DNA of 64,000 bases, from assembly GCA_021324855.1 (NCBI GenBank), contig JAJPIG010000031.1, positions 62,001 through 126,000 on the forward strand. Reading direction: 5' to 3'. A program made the translations under genes and the position numbers. Source of the stretch: Pseudomonadota bacterium. GTDB lineage: Bacteria; Desulfobacterota; Binatia; Binatales; Binataceae. Shown piece by piece: positions 26,188 to 37,900 of the stretch. The notes below the pieces were generated by a model. The model did no database searches. It saw only the letters and a program-made list of their open reading frames with translations, and had not been told where the DNA came from. Positions within the stretch are counted from its first letter, which is position 1. Every line of letters starts with the position of its first letter.

Positions 26188-27747
26188 ATGTATCGTAGGT
26201 CCTTGTTCCCGTTGCTGGTCCTGCTGCTCGGCGCCGCGATGGCGGGACTCGTGTTGAGTTGCGGCAATAATAACAACAACTGCGGTAGCTATTTCGAGGG
26301 GCAATTCATTCCAGGCCCCTGCGCTACGATCGTTCCTCCGCTCGGCGCGCAACTGATCTCGCTGAACGTTTGCGATGGGCCGCCGGCCGGACCCACCGTC
26401 AAGCCAACTTCGAGCGTCAAGCCCAGCCCCGTTCCAACGCACACGCCGTGTCCGAGTCCCACTTCGACCACCGCGATGGTTCCGAATCCGGTGAACTTTA
26501 ACGCGGCTGGATTGTTCGAGTTAAACAATTCGAAGTACTACAAAGATCTTACCGGCACCGCGGCCTGGTTCGTCAATAACAATAATCTCGTCTATTCCTC
26601 GAACGGTCAGTTCACGACCGTGAATCCCGGATGCACGTGCGTTACCGCGAGCTCCGGAGGCATAACCGGCGGCCCGGTCCTGGTCTCGATCGCGCCGAAC
26701 ATGGGAGCAGCCCCGGTCTGTAGTCCATGCCCGACAGTGGTCCCGCCCGGCGCGGTGGCCACGCCGTCTTCTCCGGTCGAATCCGCGCCGACGTCCCGCA
26801 CGGGCGTTGTGATGTGGCGTTTCGACGCGCGTTCCGGGTTCGACGGCAGGCTCGCCGTCGCACCCTCCGGCAAAGCAGTCTACTTCATCACGGCTGACGG
26901 TTTGCTCCATGGCATCAGCTCATCCGGCCGGGAGGTTTTCACACGCTTTTCGGGCGGCGGTTCTCCGGTCGTCGCGCCGAGCGGGGCGATCTATGCAGAA
27001 GCGCCAGGAGGTTCCTTGATGGCGCTCGATGCGAGCGGAAGGCTCCGCTGGTTCACTCCCATCGGAACGGGCACGGGGCCGTTGGCCGCCGGACCGGATG
27101 ACAGCGTGTATGCTTCCGCCAGCGATAACCTCATTGCCGTTGATTCAGGCGGCGCCGTTCGCTGGCGCATCGCGATGCCTGGCATCCAGCAGGTGGTTAC
27201 CTCGGATGATGAAATCGTCGCGGCCACCGATGGAGGGCTTACTGCGCTGTCAGCGAGCGGCACGATTCAATGGACCTTTGCGCCGCCCGGTGGAGTTGCG
27301 GGCGATATCAAAGGTTCAGGCGGCGCGATTTACGTGGCTTCGCCCAAGGGCATGCTTTACGCTCTGGATGCCGCCACGGGAAATGAACTCTGGGAACGCG
27401 AGATCGGCGGCAGTCCGAAGACCGGCGTCGCGGCTGGCGCCAACGAACGCATCTACGTCGGCGGCATTGCGAAGCTCGCCGCCTTCAACCTCACCGGCGG
27501 ACGAGCGTTCTCATCGATCAGTCTCGCGCTCGAATCGGTCACGCCAGCGGTCTCATCGAATGGAACGGTCTTTGTCGTTGCCTCGGGAGGTCATCTTGCG
27601 GCGATCGCCCCGGATGGAACCCTCCGATGGATCGCCGGCAACTTCGGCTCAGTCCGCTCGATGGCGGTATCGTCGACAAATGCCCTTTATGTTATCTCCA
27701 AAAATGGTATATGCTGGAAATTAAAAGAAATTATAGATAATAATTAG
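26188..27747 (+). CDS. PQQ-like beta-propeller lipoprotein
   Basis: A 519-residue secreted lipoprotein. Residues 1-25 form a signal peptide ending in the lipobox LVLSC, followed by an asparagine-rich stretch and a P/T/S-rich linker (about 65-100). From about residue 215 the protein shows repeated blades of the PQQ-binding-like propeller (for example GGSLMALDASGRLRWFTPIG, GMLYALDAATGNELWEREIGG, GHLAAIAPDGTLRWIAG). It lacks dehydrogenase catalytic motifs, so it is probably a scaffold or binding protein on the outer membrane or cell surface. The last codons fall in an AT-rich island. The role is unknown. A BNR-repeat surface protein is encoded next on the same strand. Confidence 0.72.
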   Translation: MYRRSLFPLLVLLLGAAMAGLVLSCGNNNNNCGSYFEGQFIPGPCATIVPPLGAQLISLNVCDGPPAGPTVKPTSSVKPSPVPTHTPCPSPTSTTAMVPNPVNFNAAGLFELNNSKYYKDLTGTAAWFVNNNNLVYSSNGQFTTVNPGCTCVTASSGGITGGPVLVSIAPNMGAAPVCSPCPTVVPPGAVATPSSPVESAPTSRTGVVMWRFDARSGFDGRLAVAPSGKAVYFITADGLLHGISSSGREVFTRFSGGGSPVVAPSGAIYAEAPGGSLMALDASGRLRWFTPIGTGTGPLAAGPDDSVYASASDNLIAVDSGGAVRWRIAMPGIQQVVTSDDEIVAATDGGLTALSASGTIQWTFAPPGGVAGDIKGSGGAIYVASPKGMLYALDAATGNELWEREIGGSPKTGVAAGANERIYVGGIAKLAAFNLTGGRAFSSISLALESVTPAVSSNGTVFVVASGGHLAAIAPDGTLRWIAGNFGSVRSMAVSSTNALYVISKNGICWKLKEIIDNN

Positions 27748-27840
27748 TCTGATATAAAATAATCAGCTATCTAGGTGCTGTTTGTGATATATTTTAATAT
27801 TATAAAATAGATAAAAGATGAAATAGCCTTTCATAGCAAT
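27710..27840. other. AT-rich island
   Basis: About 130 bases of mostly A/T covering the last codons of the propeller gene (KLKEIIDNN) and the start of the spacer. A weak hairpin CTGAT/ATCAG lies at 27749-27766. The composition contrasts sharply with the GC-rich surroundings. It may be a promoter/UP-element region for the next gene, a terminator, or a scar. Confidence 0.5.
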
Positions 27841-27955
27841 TCACTCTGGCGTATGATCCGCTCGTACGTCGGGGCGTAATCCGAATCATTTAGGCGGCCA
27901 TCTTTAGTGATTTCTGCCGCTCACCCCCCCGGATTAGTCCGGCTCCGCGAAGGGG

Positions 27956-30900
27956 ATGGGCGGCAATCTTCGTCAGATATCGGCGGTTCTCTTCATCCTG
28001 GGATGTCTGGCGATAATCTGCCAGGCGCGGGTTACTCACGGTTCTGCGGAGCGCTCGCTGCCACTTTTCAGTAGACGTCAATTCCGTGGTGCCGGCTGGC
28101 GCCTGGCTCGCGCTCGTTATGAAATTTTTCGGCGCGGCCTCTATTTGGGGCTGCCGCCAGAGGCTTATGCCGGCGCGCTCCGCGCGACCCGGCGACTCGA
28201 ATCGCACGCGCAGCTATCGACCGCCGGTACATCGGCGGCAATCAACGTCGCGCCTGCCTTTACCTGGAGCCCGATCGGTCCGCAACCCATTCTCAACGAA
28301 ATCGCGATCGAGTTCGGCGGTACAACCCCGCTAGCCAATGCGACGGGACGCATCACGGCGATCGTTATGGATCCAAATTCCGATGACCTTTTCGTCGGTG
28401 CGGCGGGTGGTGGCGTATGGCGCAGCGCGGACGGCGGCAAAAGCTTCGTTTCGGTCTTCGATTCGCAGCCAACCCAGGCGATAGGTGCGATCGCGATCGA
28501 TCCGACGACCACGCCAAGTACGGTTTATGTCGGAACCGGCGAAGGGAACGAGGCTGCCGATTCCTATTACGGGCAAGGGGTCTTCAAATCAACCGACCTA
28601 GGGGCCAGCTGGACGATGCTAGGCCCAAGCGCATTTCAAGGGATGGGAATCGCCGCGCTTGCACTGGATTCTTCGTATTCACCGCCGCATCTTTTCGCCG
28701 CACTTACCAACGCGGTCAGCGCCGGCCGCGGCGACCCGAACATCCCGGAGGGCTACGCCAGCCATCAGGGACTTTGGAAATCGCTCGATGGCGGCGTGAC
28801 CTGGTCGCAAGTGGGGGCGTTCAACTGCTCGAATTGTCCGGCCAACGATGTCGTGGTTGATCCCAATAATCCGAGCAATATCTGGGCGGCGATCGAATTC
28901 GACGATGTCTACCATTCGACCGACGGCGGGGTGACCTGGACGCCGGTCTGCTTCACCAACGACAGCCCGTGCAGTTTGCCGTCCACTTTCGGACAGATTG
29001 GCCGCGACTCGATTGCGCTGGCCGCCGGCGCGCCGGGCGTGGTCTACGCGATGGTCGGGGGTGTGAGCGGCGCGGAATATGTGGGCCTGTTCAAAAGCAT
29101 CGACAACGGAGTCTCATGGACTGAAGAGACCGTGCCGACCGTGACGATTAATGGCGTGCCGTTCGATGGGACCTCAGGGAGTAACCTCTCGCAATCATTT
29201 TACGATCAGGCGATGGCCGTCGATCCGACCGATGATACCGGCCAGCATCTGATTTTTGGGGGCGTCGGCATTTACGAGACCTTCAACTCCGGCGCGTCGT
29301 GGTCATTTCTCGCAAACGGCGGGACCACGCATGTCGATCAGCACGCGGTCGTGCCACTGACCAAAAACGGCACGATGACCGGGTTTCTTCTCGGCAATGA
29401 CGGCGGCGTCTACCGTTATGACAGCGGCGCAAAAACCTTCACGGCGCTCAATTCGACCATCAGCGCGAGCCAGATGCAGGCGATCGGCCCTCATCCGAGC
29501 GCGCCATCGAAGGCTCTCGGCGGATTTCAGGACAACGGCACGGTGCTTTTCTCCGGTGCGACGGGATGGGCCGCGATGGATACCGGCGATGGCGGCTTCA
29601 CGCTGTTCGATCCGAGCGACCCGTCCTACGCGTATCACACCTACGCGAGCATCGGCAGCGAGCCCGCAATTGCAACCTCTACCGATGGCGGCGACACGTG
29701 GCAGTTTTCAAATCCGACCGATGCCCTGAATCTGATCTTCGGCTCCGATTTCGCCAACTTCTATCCGCCGCTCGCGATCGATCCGGGCGTTGCTCATCGC
29801 GTCCTGTTCGGCGGAGCACTGAACGTCTATGTCTCGGACGACGGGATGTTCTCGTGGCGCGTGCAGGGAACCCTCAACGCTTACAACCCGACGCAGGACC
29901 TTGAATTTGCGCCATCGGATCACACGCGGGCCTGGGCGCTTTCGATTTCGGAGATAGGAATCGGGTTTCAGCTTTTCAACACTACGCGCGCGAACTGTCC
30001 CGACCAACCCGGATGCGCGGCGCCGGGCAGTCAGGCGATCTGGAACGACGTTACATCGAATGTCGTACGAGCCTTTCCCGCAGGGTTTTCGAGCGCGGAT
30101 ACGCAAGCGACCGGAATCGCGCCCGATCCGAGCAATTCCTCGATTGCCTACCTGAGTCTTTCCGGCTTCACCGCGGCGACTCATATCGGCCACATTTTCC
30201 GTACCGCTGACTTCGGCCAGACCTGGAGCGAGGACGACGGCGCGGGAGGGCCTGCGCCGCTCCCTGACGTTCCGGTGCTGCATCTGCTGGTCGATCGCGA
30301 CGATCCGACCGGCGACACGCTGCTCGCTGCGACCGATATCGGGATCTTTCGCAGCACGGATGACGGCTCGACCTGGGCGCCATTCAATTTGAGCACTATC
30401 CCGGCCGTGCCCGTATTCGACCTCGAGCAGAGTCTGACCGGAACCATTTTCGCCGCAACGCATGGCCGCGGCGCCTACCTGCTCGGCGGTCCCACGCCAA
30501 TCCCGACTCCGACCATCACGATTACAGCCACGCCGACGGCGACCTTAACACCGACCGTGACCCCGACCGTCAGCACCACGCCGACAAAGACCGCAACAGC
30601 CACTGCGACCCCCACGATTACTCAAACCGCTACTGCGACGGCGACCCTGACTGTCACGGCCACTCCCACGATCACAGCGACTCGCACCGCCACCTCGACT
30701 CCGACGCTGACGCCCACTCCGACTGCGACGGTCACTCCGGTCCCCACGCTCTTGTCGTTCAATCCAAAAAAGATATCGTTCCCTCCGGAGGTTTTCGGGA
30801 TCGCCGGTGCGACCAGCCCGGAGCGGCGGGTGACGATATCCAATTTAGGAGCCAATCGGCGCCTTCCCGCGGTGTTGATGGGCCCAATCACCGTCAGTGG

Positions 30901-31721
30901 TGACTTCGCGATCGATTCCATGAAAAGCACCTGCCTTTCAGAAACAACATTGGCGGCGAATTCCTCCTGCATCGTCGATTTGACCTTCACCCCGACCGCG
31001 CTCGGCGCGCGCTCCGGAACGCTCACGATCGATGACAATGCTGCCAACGGTCCACAGGTCGTGAATCTCAGCGGCGCAGGCGTTCGGGGCAGCATCCGAA
31101 TCGCACCCAGCTCGATCGATTTTGGCTCGGTTATGGTGGGAGAGGCGAAATCTCTCTCGATCAGGCTCACCAATCCAAACCGCGCGCCCCTGGATGTAAC
31201 CGGCATCCGCTCCGGACTCGCCGATTTCAGGCCGGATAGGAATTGCGTGGGCCCGTTAGCTGCGAGCGCAACCTGCACCATCATGCTCGCGTTCGAGCCT
31301 TTGGCATCTGGCGAACGGCGGACCAGTCTGATTATCGATGACGATGCGGCCCACGCTCCCCAGGTCATGAGCATCGAGGGCCGGGGCATCATGCCCGCAC
31401 TGTCATACGGGCCGCGAAGCTTGAACTTCGGGAAGGTTAAGATCGGAAGCGCGCCGCCGAACCACTCTGTCACCTTAAAGAACCTAAGTCCCGTCGCGAT
31501 TCAGGTGCGCGCGATCATTTCCAATAATCCCGCCTTCGTCGCATCATCCGAATGCATCGGTGTTTCTGGAGCCTCAAAAAAAGTGCACTTTCCCGGTGAC
31601 TTTCACTCCGGGTGCGGCCGGCCGGGTTGGCGGCAAACTGAAAATCATTGACGATGCTGCCGGCAGTCCACAGATCGTGACCCTCAGCGGTGTCGCGATT
31701 GCTGCAGATTCCCATCGCTAA
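27956..31721 (+). CDS. Large secreted BNR/sortilin-type propeller protein with choice-of-anchor-D domains (frameshifted)
   Basis: A signal peptide (about 1-25) is followed by a roughly 750-residue region of BNR/VPS10-like repeats (SADGGKSF, STDLGASW, SLDGGVTW, STDGGVTW, STDDGSTW), as in sialidase- and xyloglucanase-type propellers. A T/P-rich linker at about 845-925 then joins tandem Ig-like ASPM-SPD-2-Hydin (choice-of-anchor D) domains, each with ISF/IDFG...V..G and a closing LSGAGV-type strand. In the third such domain the frame breaks at A7 (31576-31582). The uninterrupted frame ends at 31651, but the +1 frame completes the domain and stops at 31719-31721. Sequencing error, slippage or a true mutation are all possible. 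It is probably an extracellular adhesin or glycan-binding protein. Confidence 0.72.
30490..30750 (+). repeat. Threonine/proline-rich low-complexity linker repeat
   Basis: Degenerate repeats of ACN-CCN and ACN-GCN codons encode alternating TP/TA units (for example TPTPTATVTP). It is a flexible, possibly O-glycosylated linker between the propeller and the anchor-D domains, and a likely site of length variation. Confidence 0.6.
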
Positions 31722-31853
31722 GCCGAACAACCCCTAACTAGCCGCGAATTGTCTAGCGAACCAGCCTTCCGATCGGAGGAAAGCTGTTCAGCATTTGGTT
31801 TGACTCTGCCGAACAACGCAATTAGCTTCACTTGCAGTACGGGAGAGGGGTCG

Positions 31854-32507
31854 TTGGATCGGGAAGAACGCCGGGCGCAGGTTCTGCGCCACGCCAAGCG
31901 CATATTCGCCCGTAAGGGTTATCATCGAACCAACGTGGCGGACATCATCCTGCGCGCCCGCATCGCGCGCGGCACGTTCTACCTCTACTTCCGCAACAAG
32001 CGCGAAATTTTCGAGGTGCTGCTCGACCAGGCGCTGCGCGATCTTTCGGAGCGCATCCGGCGTATCCGGATGGCCGCGGACGAGCCGAGCCCGGTAGATC
32101 AACTGCGCGCCAATCTCGGGCGCGTACTCGAGTTCGTGATGATGGAGCGCGAGCTGACCGATATTGTGCTGAATCATGCGGTCGGCTTCGATCGCGAAAT
32201 CGACGCGCGCATCCTGGAATTCTACGAGCAGATCGCGCAGAAGATTCAGCGCTCGCTCGACTTGGGCGTCCAGATGGGCCTGGTGCGCCAATGCGATACG
32301 CATACGGTCGCATGCTGCATCCTGGGCGGGGTCAAGGAAGTCGTCGGCCAGCTTTCGCGCCGCCGCCGGCACGATACCGACGCAATTGTGGAGGAGATTC
32401 TGAATTTCGGATTGCGCGGAGTGGCGCGGCCCGAGTTGCTGGTCGAGCATCAACCGGCAGGCGAGGTCACGGGAGAGGGGGAGCGGCTTTTTCACGCCGC
32501 CCACTAG
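31854..32507 (+). CDS. TetR/AcrR-family transcriptional regulator
   Basis: A 217-residue TetR-type protein. Residues 1-55 form the DNA-binding domain with AKRIFARKGYHRTNVADIILRARIARGTFYLYFRNKREIF, a textbook TetR helix-turn-helix. The rest is a variable helical ligand domain. TTG at 31854 is chosen because GGGAGAGGGG stands three bases before it and family homology begins there; the frame is open to 31749. Its stop lies six bases before the HAD-IB gene, placing it at the head of a long lipid operon that it probably regulates, perhaps in response to an acyl-CoA or lipid. Confidence 0.85.
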   Translation: MDREERRAQVLRHAKRIFARKGYHRTNVADIILRARIARGTFYLYFRNKREIFEVLLDQALRDLSERIRRIRMAADEPSPVDQLRANLGRVLEFVMMERELTDIVLNHAVGFDREIDARILEFYEQIAQKIQRSLDLGVQMGLVRQCDTHTVACCILGGVKEVVGQLSRRRRHDTDAIVEEILNFGLRGVARPELLVEHQPAGEVTGEGERLFHAAH

Positions 32508-32513
32508 ACTGAC

Positions 32514-33305
32514 ATGTCAGTTCACCACGCAAAGAACCGCTCTGCGCGCAGCGCCCCGCGCGGGCTTGCGTTCTACGATCTCGACGGCACGCTGGTCGAC
32601 TTCAACCTGGTTCACGCCGCGCTGTTTATCGTCACCAATCTGGGCGAATGGAGCGGGCGTGCCGTCTATCTTGCGAGCCTGGCCGCGCGCGCGCCACAGC
32701 TCTATCGCGCCGAAAAATTCGATCGCCGCTTGCTGAACGTCGTGCTGTTTTCGGGGCTGCGCGGCGTCTCGCTCGATCGTCTACGTGCTCTGGGCGAGGA
32801 ATATTGTGAGCGCGTGCTCTTCGATCGCTTTTACAAGCAGGCGCGCGAGTTGCTCGACGGCAATCGCGAGGCCGGGCTCGAACCGGTGCTGGTGACCGGC
32901 TCGCCGGATTTCATCGTCGCGCCGCTCGCCCGCGAGTTGGGCATCGCGGACTTTGCGGCGAACCGCATGATCGCGAGCCGCGGCATCGTCACCGGCCGCC
33001 TGATGGAACCCGTGATGGCGAGCACGGAGAAAGCCACCTGGTGTGCGAGCTATGCCGCCGCGCGCGGCGTCGAGCTGCGCAATTGCTGGGGCTACGCGGA
33101 CTCATACTACGACCTGCCGTTCCTTGCGCCGCTCGGGCATCCGGTGGCCGTCAATCCTGACCGGCGGCTTGAGGCGACGGCGCTCAACCGTCACTGGCCG
33201 ATCGTGCGCTTTACGCGCGAGAAGGAGCCGCTCATCTCCTACGACAACATCATGAGAATCGGAAACTGGTTCTGGGGTTCATCGGATGGCGCGACCGGAG
33301 AGTAA
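32514..33305 (+). CDS. HAD-IB family phosphatase (SerB-like)
   Basis: A 263-residue haloacid-dehalogenase hydrolase of subclass IB. The nucleophile motif is YDLDGTL with D22 and D24, motif II is VTGSPDF near 125, and motif III/IV is YADSYYDLPFL near 197. Such enzymes hydrolyse phosphate esters of serine, glycerol or lipids, and several act as lysophosphatidic-acid or phosphoserine phosphatases. Its 3' end overlaps the next gene by 20 bases. A HAD protein of this type next to an ElbD-like megaenzyme suggests dephosphorylation of a lipid intermediate. The precise substrate is unknown. Confidence 0.82.
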   Translation: MSVHHAKNRSARSAPRGLAFYDLDGTLVDFNLVHAALFIVTNLGEWSGRAVYLASLAARAPQLYRAEKFDRRLLNVVLFSGLRGVSLDRLRALGEEYCERVLFDRFYKQARELLDGNREAGLEPVLVTGSPDFIVAPLARELGIADFAANRMIASRGIVTGRLMEPVMASTEKATWCASYAAARGVELRNCWGYADSYYDLPFLAPLGHPVAVNPDRRLEATALNRHWPIVRFTREKEPLISYDNIMRIGNWFWGSSDGATGE

Positions 33306-34926
33306 GCTTAAGGAACTGAAGAGCGCCGAGCTCAAGCATGAGCCGGGCGCGCGCCGCGACCTCGTCGTCACGATCAACCGGCGCTCGGAGCGGCGGCTGA
33401 TCGCGTACGGCGAGGACTTTCTATTCGAGCGTTTGCCGCTCGGCACGCGCGTCATCTATCCGCCGCCGCCGCTCGATCCGCTGCCCGACCCAGACACCGC
33501 CATCCGCTACGCGCTGCTGCGTCCCGAGAACGCCGATCCGCTGTTTGCGCAGCTCGATCCGAACATGCGCGTGACGATCGCGATCGACGACATCAGCCTG
33601 CCGCTGCCGCAGATGCGCCGCCCGGACATCCGCGAGCGCCTGCTCAACTCGGTGCTGCAGATGCTTGCCGACTACGGCGTCGACGACATCCATCTGATTA
33701 TCGCGACCTCGCTGCATCGCCGGATGACCGCATCTGAGGTGCGCCGGATGGTCGGCGAGCGCGCCTTCAAGCAATATTGGCCCGGACGGCTTTACAACTT
33801 TGACGCCGAGAATCGCGCCGAGCTGAAGATGCTCGGCAAGACCGACCACGGGGAAGAGGTCTGGATTTCGCGGCGCGCGGCCGAATCCGACCTGGTTATC
33901 TATCTCAACATCAACCTTGTGCCGATGGATGGTGGGCACAAGTCGGTCGCGGTCGGCCTCGCGCCGTACCAGAGCCTCCGCCACCATCATAACGCGACCA
34001 CGCTCCGCGATTCGCATTCGTACATGGATCCGACGCGCTCGGCGCTCCATCGATCGGCAAACCGGATGGGCCAGCTCGTGAATCGCGAGCTCAACGTCTT
34101 CACCATCGAGACCGCGGTCAACAACCGGATGTACGGCGGGATGCTCGACTTCCTGCACAAGAACGAGGACCGCTTCACCGATTGGGATCGCACGCGCGTC
34201 AAGGGCTTCAAATGGACGATGCGCAACCTGTCGGACGATCTGCGCCGCCAGATCCTGCACAGCTACGCCGCGCCTTACGGGATGACCGGCGTGTGGGCGG
34301 GCGAAACCGAGGCGGTGCACAAGAAGGCGCTGCAGCGCGTCTTTCAGCAGTACTCAGTTCCGGTGAAAGGTCAGTCCGACATCCTGATAGTCGGCGTGCC
34401 GTACATCTGTCCTTACAACGTCAACTCGATCATGAACCCAATTCTCGTGCAGTGCACCGGGCTTGGCTACCTGTTCAACATGTACCGCGGCAAACCGCTG
34501 GTGAAGCAGGGCGGCACGCTGATTATCTGTCATCCGCTGCGCGACGAGTTTCATCCCGAGCATCATCCGAGTTACATCGAGTTCTTCCATCGATGTCTGG
34601 CCGAGACCACCGATGCCGAGGTTCTGCAGCGCGATTACGAGGCCGAGTTCGCGCGCAATCCGACCTACGTCCACATGTATCGTTACGGGCACGCCTACCA
34701 CGGCGCACATCCGTTCTACATGTGGTACTGGGGGGAGCCCGGCCGTCAGCACGTGGGCCGCATCATCGCCGCGGGATGCGAGGAACCGGAGGTAGCGAAG
34801 CGGATGGGGTGGGAGCCGGCGGACACGCTCGACGAAGCGATCGCGATGGCGACCGCCGAGCACGGCCGCTCCGCGAGCATCACCTATCTCCATCTGCCGC
34901 CATTGGTGATTGCCGATGTCGAGTAA
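33286..34926 (+). CDS. LarA-like protein (DUF2088, nickel-dependent racemase superfamily)
   Basis: A 546-residue protein, about 120 residues longer than lactate racemase LarA. The N-terminal half keeps the LarA pattern: IDDISLP at 100-106 (family DDxTRP), ATSLHRRMT at 140-148 (family GTxxHRxxT, with H144), and [21 protein letters not shown] at 216-236, where K219 aligns by eye with the lysine that tethers the nickel-pincer cofactor. The family EPH histidine seems replaced (VPM at 212-214). Cofactor makers LarB, LarC and LarE are not in the window. LarA homologues epimerise or racemise alpha-hydroxy acids. Inside this lipid operon it may act on a hydroxyacid or hydroxyacyl headgroup, which would be new. 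Confidence 0.7.
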   Translation: MARPESKLKELKSAELKHEPGARRDLVVTINRRSERRLIAYGEDFLFERLPLGTRVIYPPPPLDPLPDPDTAIRYALLRPENADPLFAQLDPNMRVTIAIDDISLPLPQMRRPDIRERLLNSVLQMLADYGVDDIHLIIATSLHRRMTASEVRRMVGERAFKQYWPGRLYNFDAENRAELKMLGKTDHGEEVWISRRAAESDLVIYLNINLVPMDGGHKSVAVGLAPYQSLRHHHNATTLRDSHSYMDPTRSALHRSANRMGQLVNRELNVFTIETAVNNRMYGGMLDFLHKNEDRFTDWDRTRVKGFKWTMRNLSDDLRRQILHSYAAPYGMTGVWAGETEAVHKKALQRVFQQYSVPVKGQSDILIVGVPYICPYNVNSIMNPILVQCTGLGYLFNMYRGKPLVKQGGTLIICHPLRDEFHPEHHPSYIEFFHRCLAETTDAEVLQRDYEAEFARNPTYVHMYRYGHAYHGAHPFYMWYWGEPGRQHVGRIIAAGCEEPEVAKRMGWEPADTLDEAIAMATAEHGRSASITYLHLPPLVIADVE

Positions 34927-37900
34927 AGCGGCCAGCCATAGTCGCACGCGCCAATCAAACGATCAGATCGTGCTTGAAGAGGCGCTCCGCAAGCGCCGTA
35001 TCCTGCTGACCGGCGCAACCGGTTTTCTCGGCAAGGTCTTCCTGATGCTGTTGCTGCGGCATCATCCGGAGATTGAGCGCATCTACCTGCTGATTCGCGG
35101 CGATCGCCGCGCTGCGTTCAATCGCTACCGACGCGAAGTCCTCGATTCGCCCGTAATGGGTCCGCTCCGCGACCACCTCGGCGCGAGCTTCGAGAGCTTC
35201 GTCGAATCGAAGCTCGCGGTGGTGGCCGGCGACATCACCGATGCGGGGCTCGCCGCCGACACAAACGATCTCCCGCGCCGCGGCCTCGATGCGGTGGTGC
35301 ATTGCGCCGGTTTGGTGAACTTCGACGCTTCGCTCGAACGCGCGCTCTCGATCAACACGCAAGGTGTCGCCAATGTCATCGACTTTTGCCGGCGACATGG
35401 CGCTGCGCTGCTGCACGTCTCCACCTGTTATGTCGCTGGCGGCGCTGACGGCCATCGGTACGAGGACGACATCCCGTCGGATTGGTGTCCAAACGGACGA
35501 CGCGGATTCAACCTCCAGAACGAGATTCGCGACGCGCTCGCCGCGGTCGCCCGCGTCGAGGCCGAGTCGCGCGATCAGGCGCATCAGGCCGAGTTCCGGG
35601 AATCGATCGATGAGGATGGCGAAGAGCTCGGCCAGAAGGCCGAAACGCGCCGCAAGCGATGGGTCGAAGAGCGGCTAAAACAGGTCGGACGCGATCGCGC
35701 GAAAAGCTGGGGATGGCCGAACACCTACAGCTACACCAAAAGCCTGGGCGAGCAACTGGTGTTCGCGGCGCGCGGCGCGATCGCAGCGACTGTGGTGCGT
35801 CCGTCGGTTATTGAGAGCGCGCTGGCCGATCCGTTCCCCGGATGGAACCAGGGCGTTAACACCAGCGCGCCGCTGACCTATCTCTCGGGGCGGGGTTATC
35901 GATTCTACCCGGCTCAAGGCGACCTGGTCCTCGACGTCCTGCCGGTCGATCTCGCCGCCCACGCAATGATCCCGATCCTTGCCGCGCTACTCACCAAACA
36001 ACATGAGCCGGTCTATCAACTTTGCACCTCCGATCGGAATCCGCTCACGATGCGTCAGCTCGTCGAGCTGACCGCGCTCGGTAATCGCCGCGAGCAGCGC
36101 CGCGCGGGCGGTGCGATGGCGAAGCTCGCGCCGCATTTCGAAGCTGTCATCGTTTCGCGTACGACCTACGATGTCATCAGCGGCGCGGCGCCGCGGCTTC
36201 TAAAGCAAATGAGCGGCTTCGCGCGCATGCTGTTCGGAGCGGGCTCGACCCGCGCCCGCGCGATCGAGCGCCACATCGATCGAATCTGTGAGAATACCGA
36301 GCTCGCGCGCGAGATGGTCGAGGTCTACCGGCCATACATCAGCGAGCTCAGCTACACGTTCCATTCAAAGAATGCGCGCGCCCTCTATGCGCGCCTCAAG
36401 CCGGCCGATGCTGCGCGTCATCCGTACGCGCCCGACAAAATCGATTGGCCCGACTACTGGACCAATGTTCATCTGCCGGGGCTCCGCCGCCACATCTTCG
36501 GACAGCTCGAGCTGCATACGCGCGGCCGTCCGCGGCTTCGTTCGCGTCATCGCACGCTCGTCGATCTGCTCGATTACGCGGGAGAGAACTTCGGCGGCCG
36601 TCCGGCGCTCATCGCGCGCAAACCGTCGGGCGATCGCACGACGCTCAGCTACCGCGAGCTTCGCGATGCGGCCGCGCGCGCCGCGCTGATGCTCCGCGAT
36701 CGGGGAGTCGAAGCCGGCGACCGCGTGCTGCTGATCGGCGAGAATTCGCCGGCCTGGGTAATCGGCTTCTTCGCTATCGTGCGCGCGGGTGCGATTGCAG
36801 TCCCACTCGATCACAATATTTCGCCGGAAGAGCTGGCAACCATCTGCGCGATCGCCGAGCCGCGCGCATCGCTCTGTTCGTCAGCCGTGACGCGCCGTCT
36901 GGGCGACGGTCTGAAGCAGGCGGCGGGCGATATTCTCGCGCTCCAGTTCGACGATCTGCAGCGGCCGTTCGTGCTGCGCCGCAAACGTGCCGACGATTTC
37001 CGCTCCGAGCGGACGGCCGTCGCCTCGATCGTCTTCACCTCGGGCACCACCGGCGCGCCCAAGGGTGTGATGCTCACGCATGCCAACTTCACCGCCGAGG
37101 TTGCAATGCTCGCGCGGGTCTTCGCGCTGGACAGCGAAGATCTCGTACTCTCTCTGCTGCCGCTGCATCACACCTTCGAATTCACTTGCGGGATGCTGTT
37201 GCCGCTCGCGAGCGGCGCGGCCATTGCCTATCCGCTCGGCGTGGACGCCGCCAACCTCGCGCGCACGCTCGCCGATCTGCGCCCGACCGCGCTCATCGGC
37301 GTGCCCGCGGTATGGGAAGCGATCCATCGGCGCATTGTGGATGACGTCGAGGCGCGGGGCCCGTTTTTTCACGCCGCGTTCGATCACTTGCGCGCCTTCA
37401 ATCGCCGCTTCGAAAAGGAATTCGAGGTTAATCTCGGCTCGATCCTGTTCCGCCAGGCGCACGCCGCGCTCGGCGGAAGACTCAAGCTCGCGGTCAGCGG
37501 CGGCGCGGCGCTGCCGCAGCGCGTGGCCGAATTTTTCAACGACATCGGCATCCGTCTGCTCGAAGGTTACGGGATGACCGAGGCTGCGCCGGTGATCTGC
37601 ACCGCACGTCCCGGCGAGGCACTCAAACCCGGCTCGGTCGGGCCGCCCCTCAATGGAATTGAGGTCCGAATCGAGCCGCGCGACGGCGCCGACGTCGGCG
37701 AGATCGTGGTGCGCGGCCCAAACCTGATGAGCGGCTACTTTCGCAATCCCGAAGCCACCGCCGAAGTGCTGAAGGACGGATGGCTGCATACCGGAGACCT
37801 TGGACGCTTCGACGATCGCGGACGGTTGTACATCGTCGGGCGCGCCAAGGACGTGATCGTCGATTCGGGCGGCAACAACGTCTACATCGATGAGCTTGAA

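Noticed and set aside
30490-30750. Short tandem repeats resembling a CRISPR or VNTR array
   Set aside because: The repeats are in frame and encode a threonine/proline linker; there are no uniform spacers.
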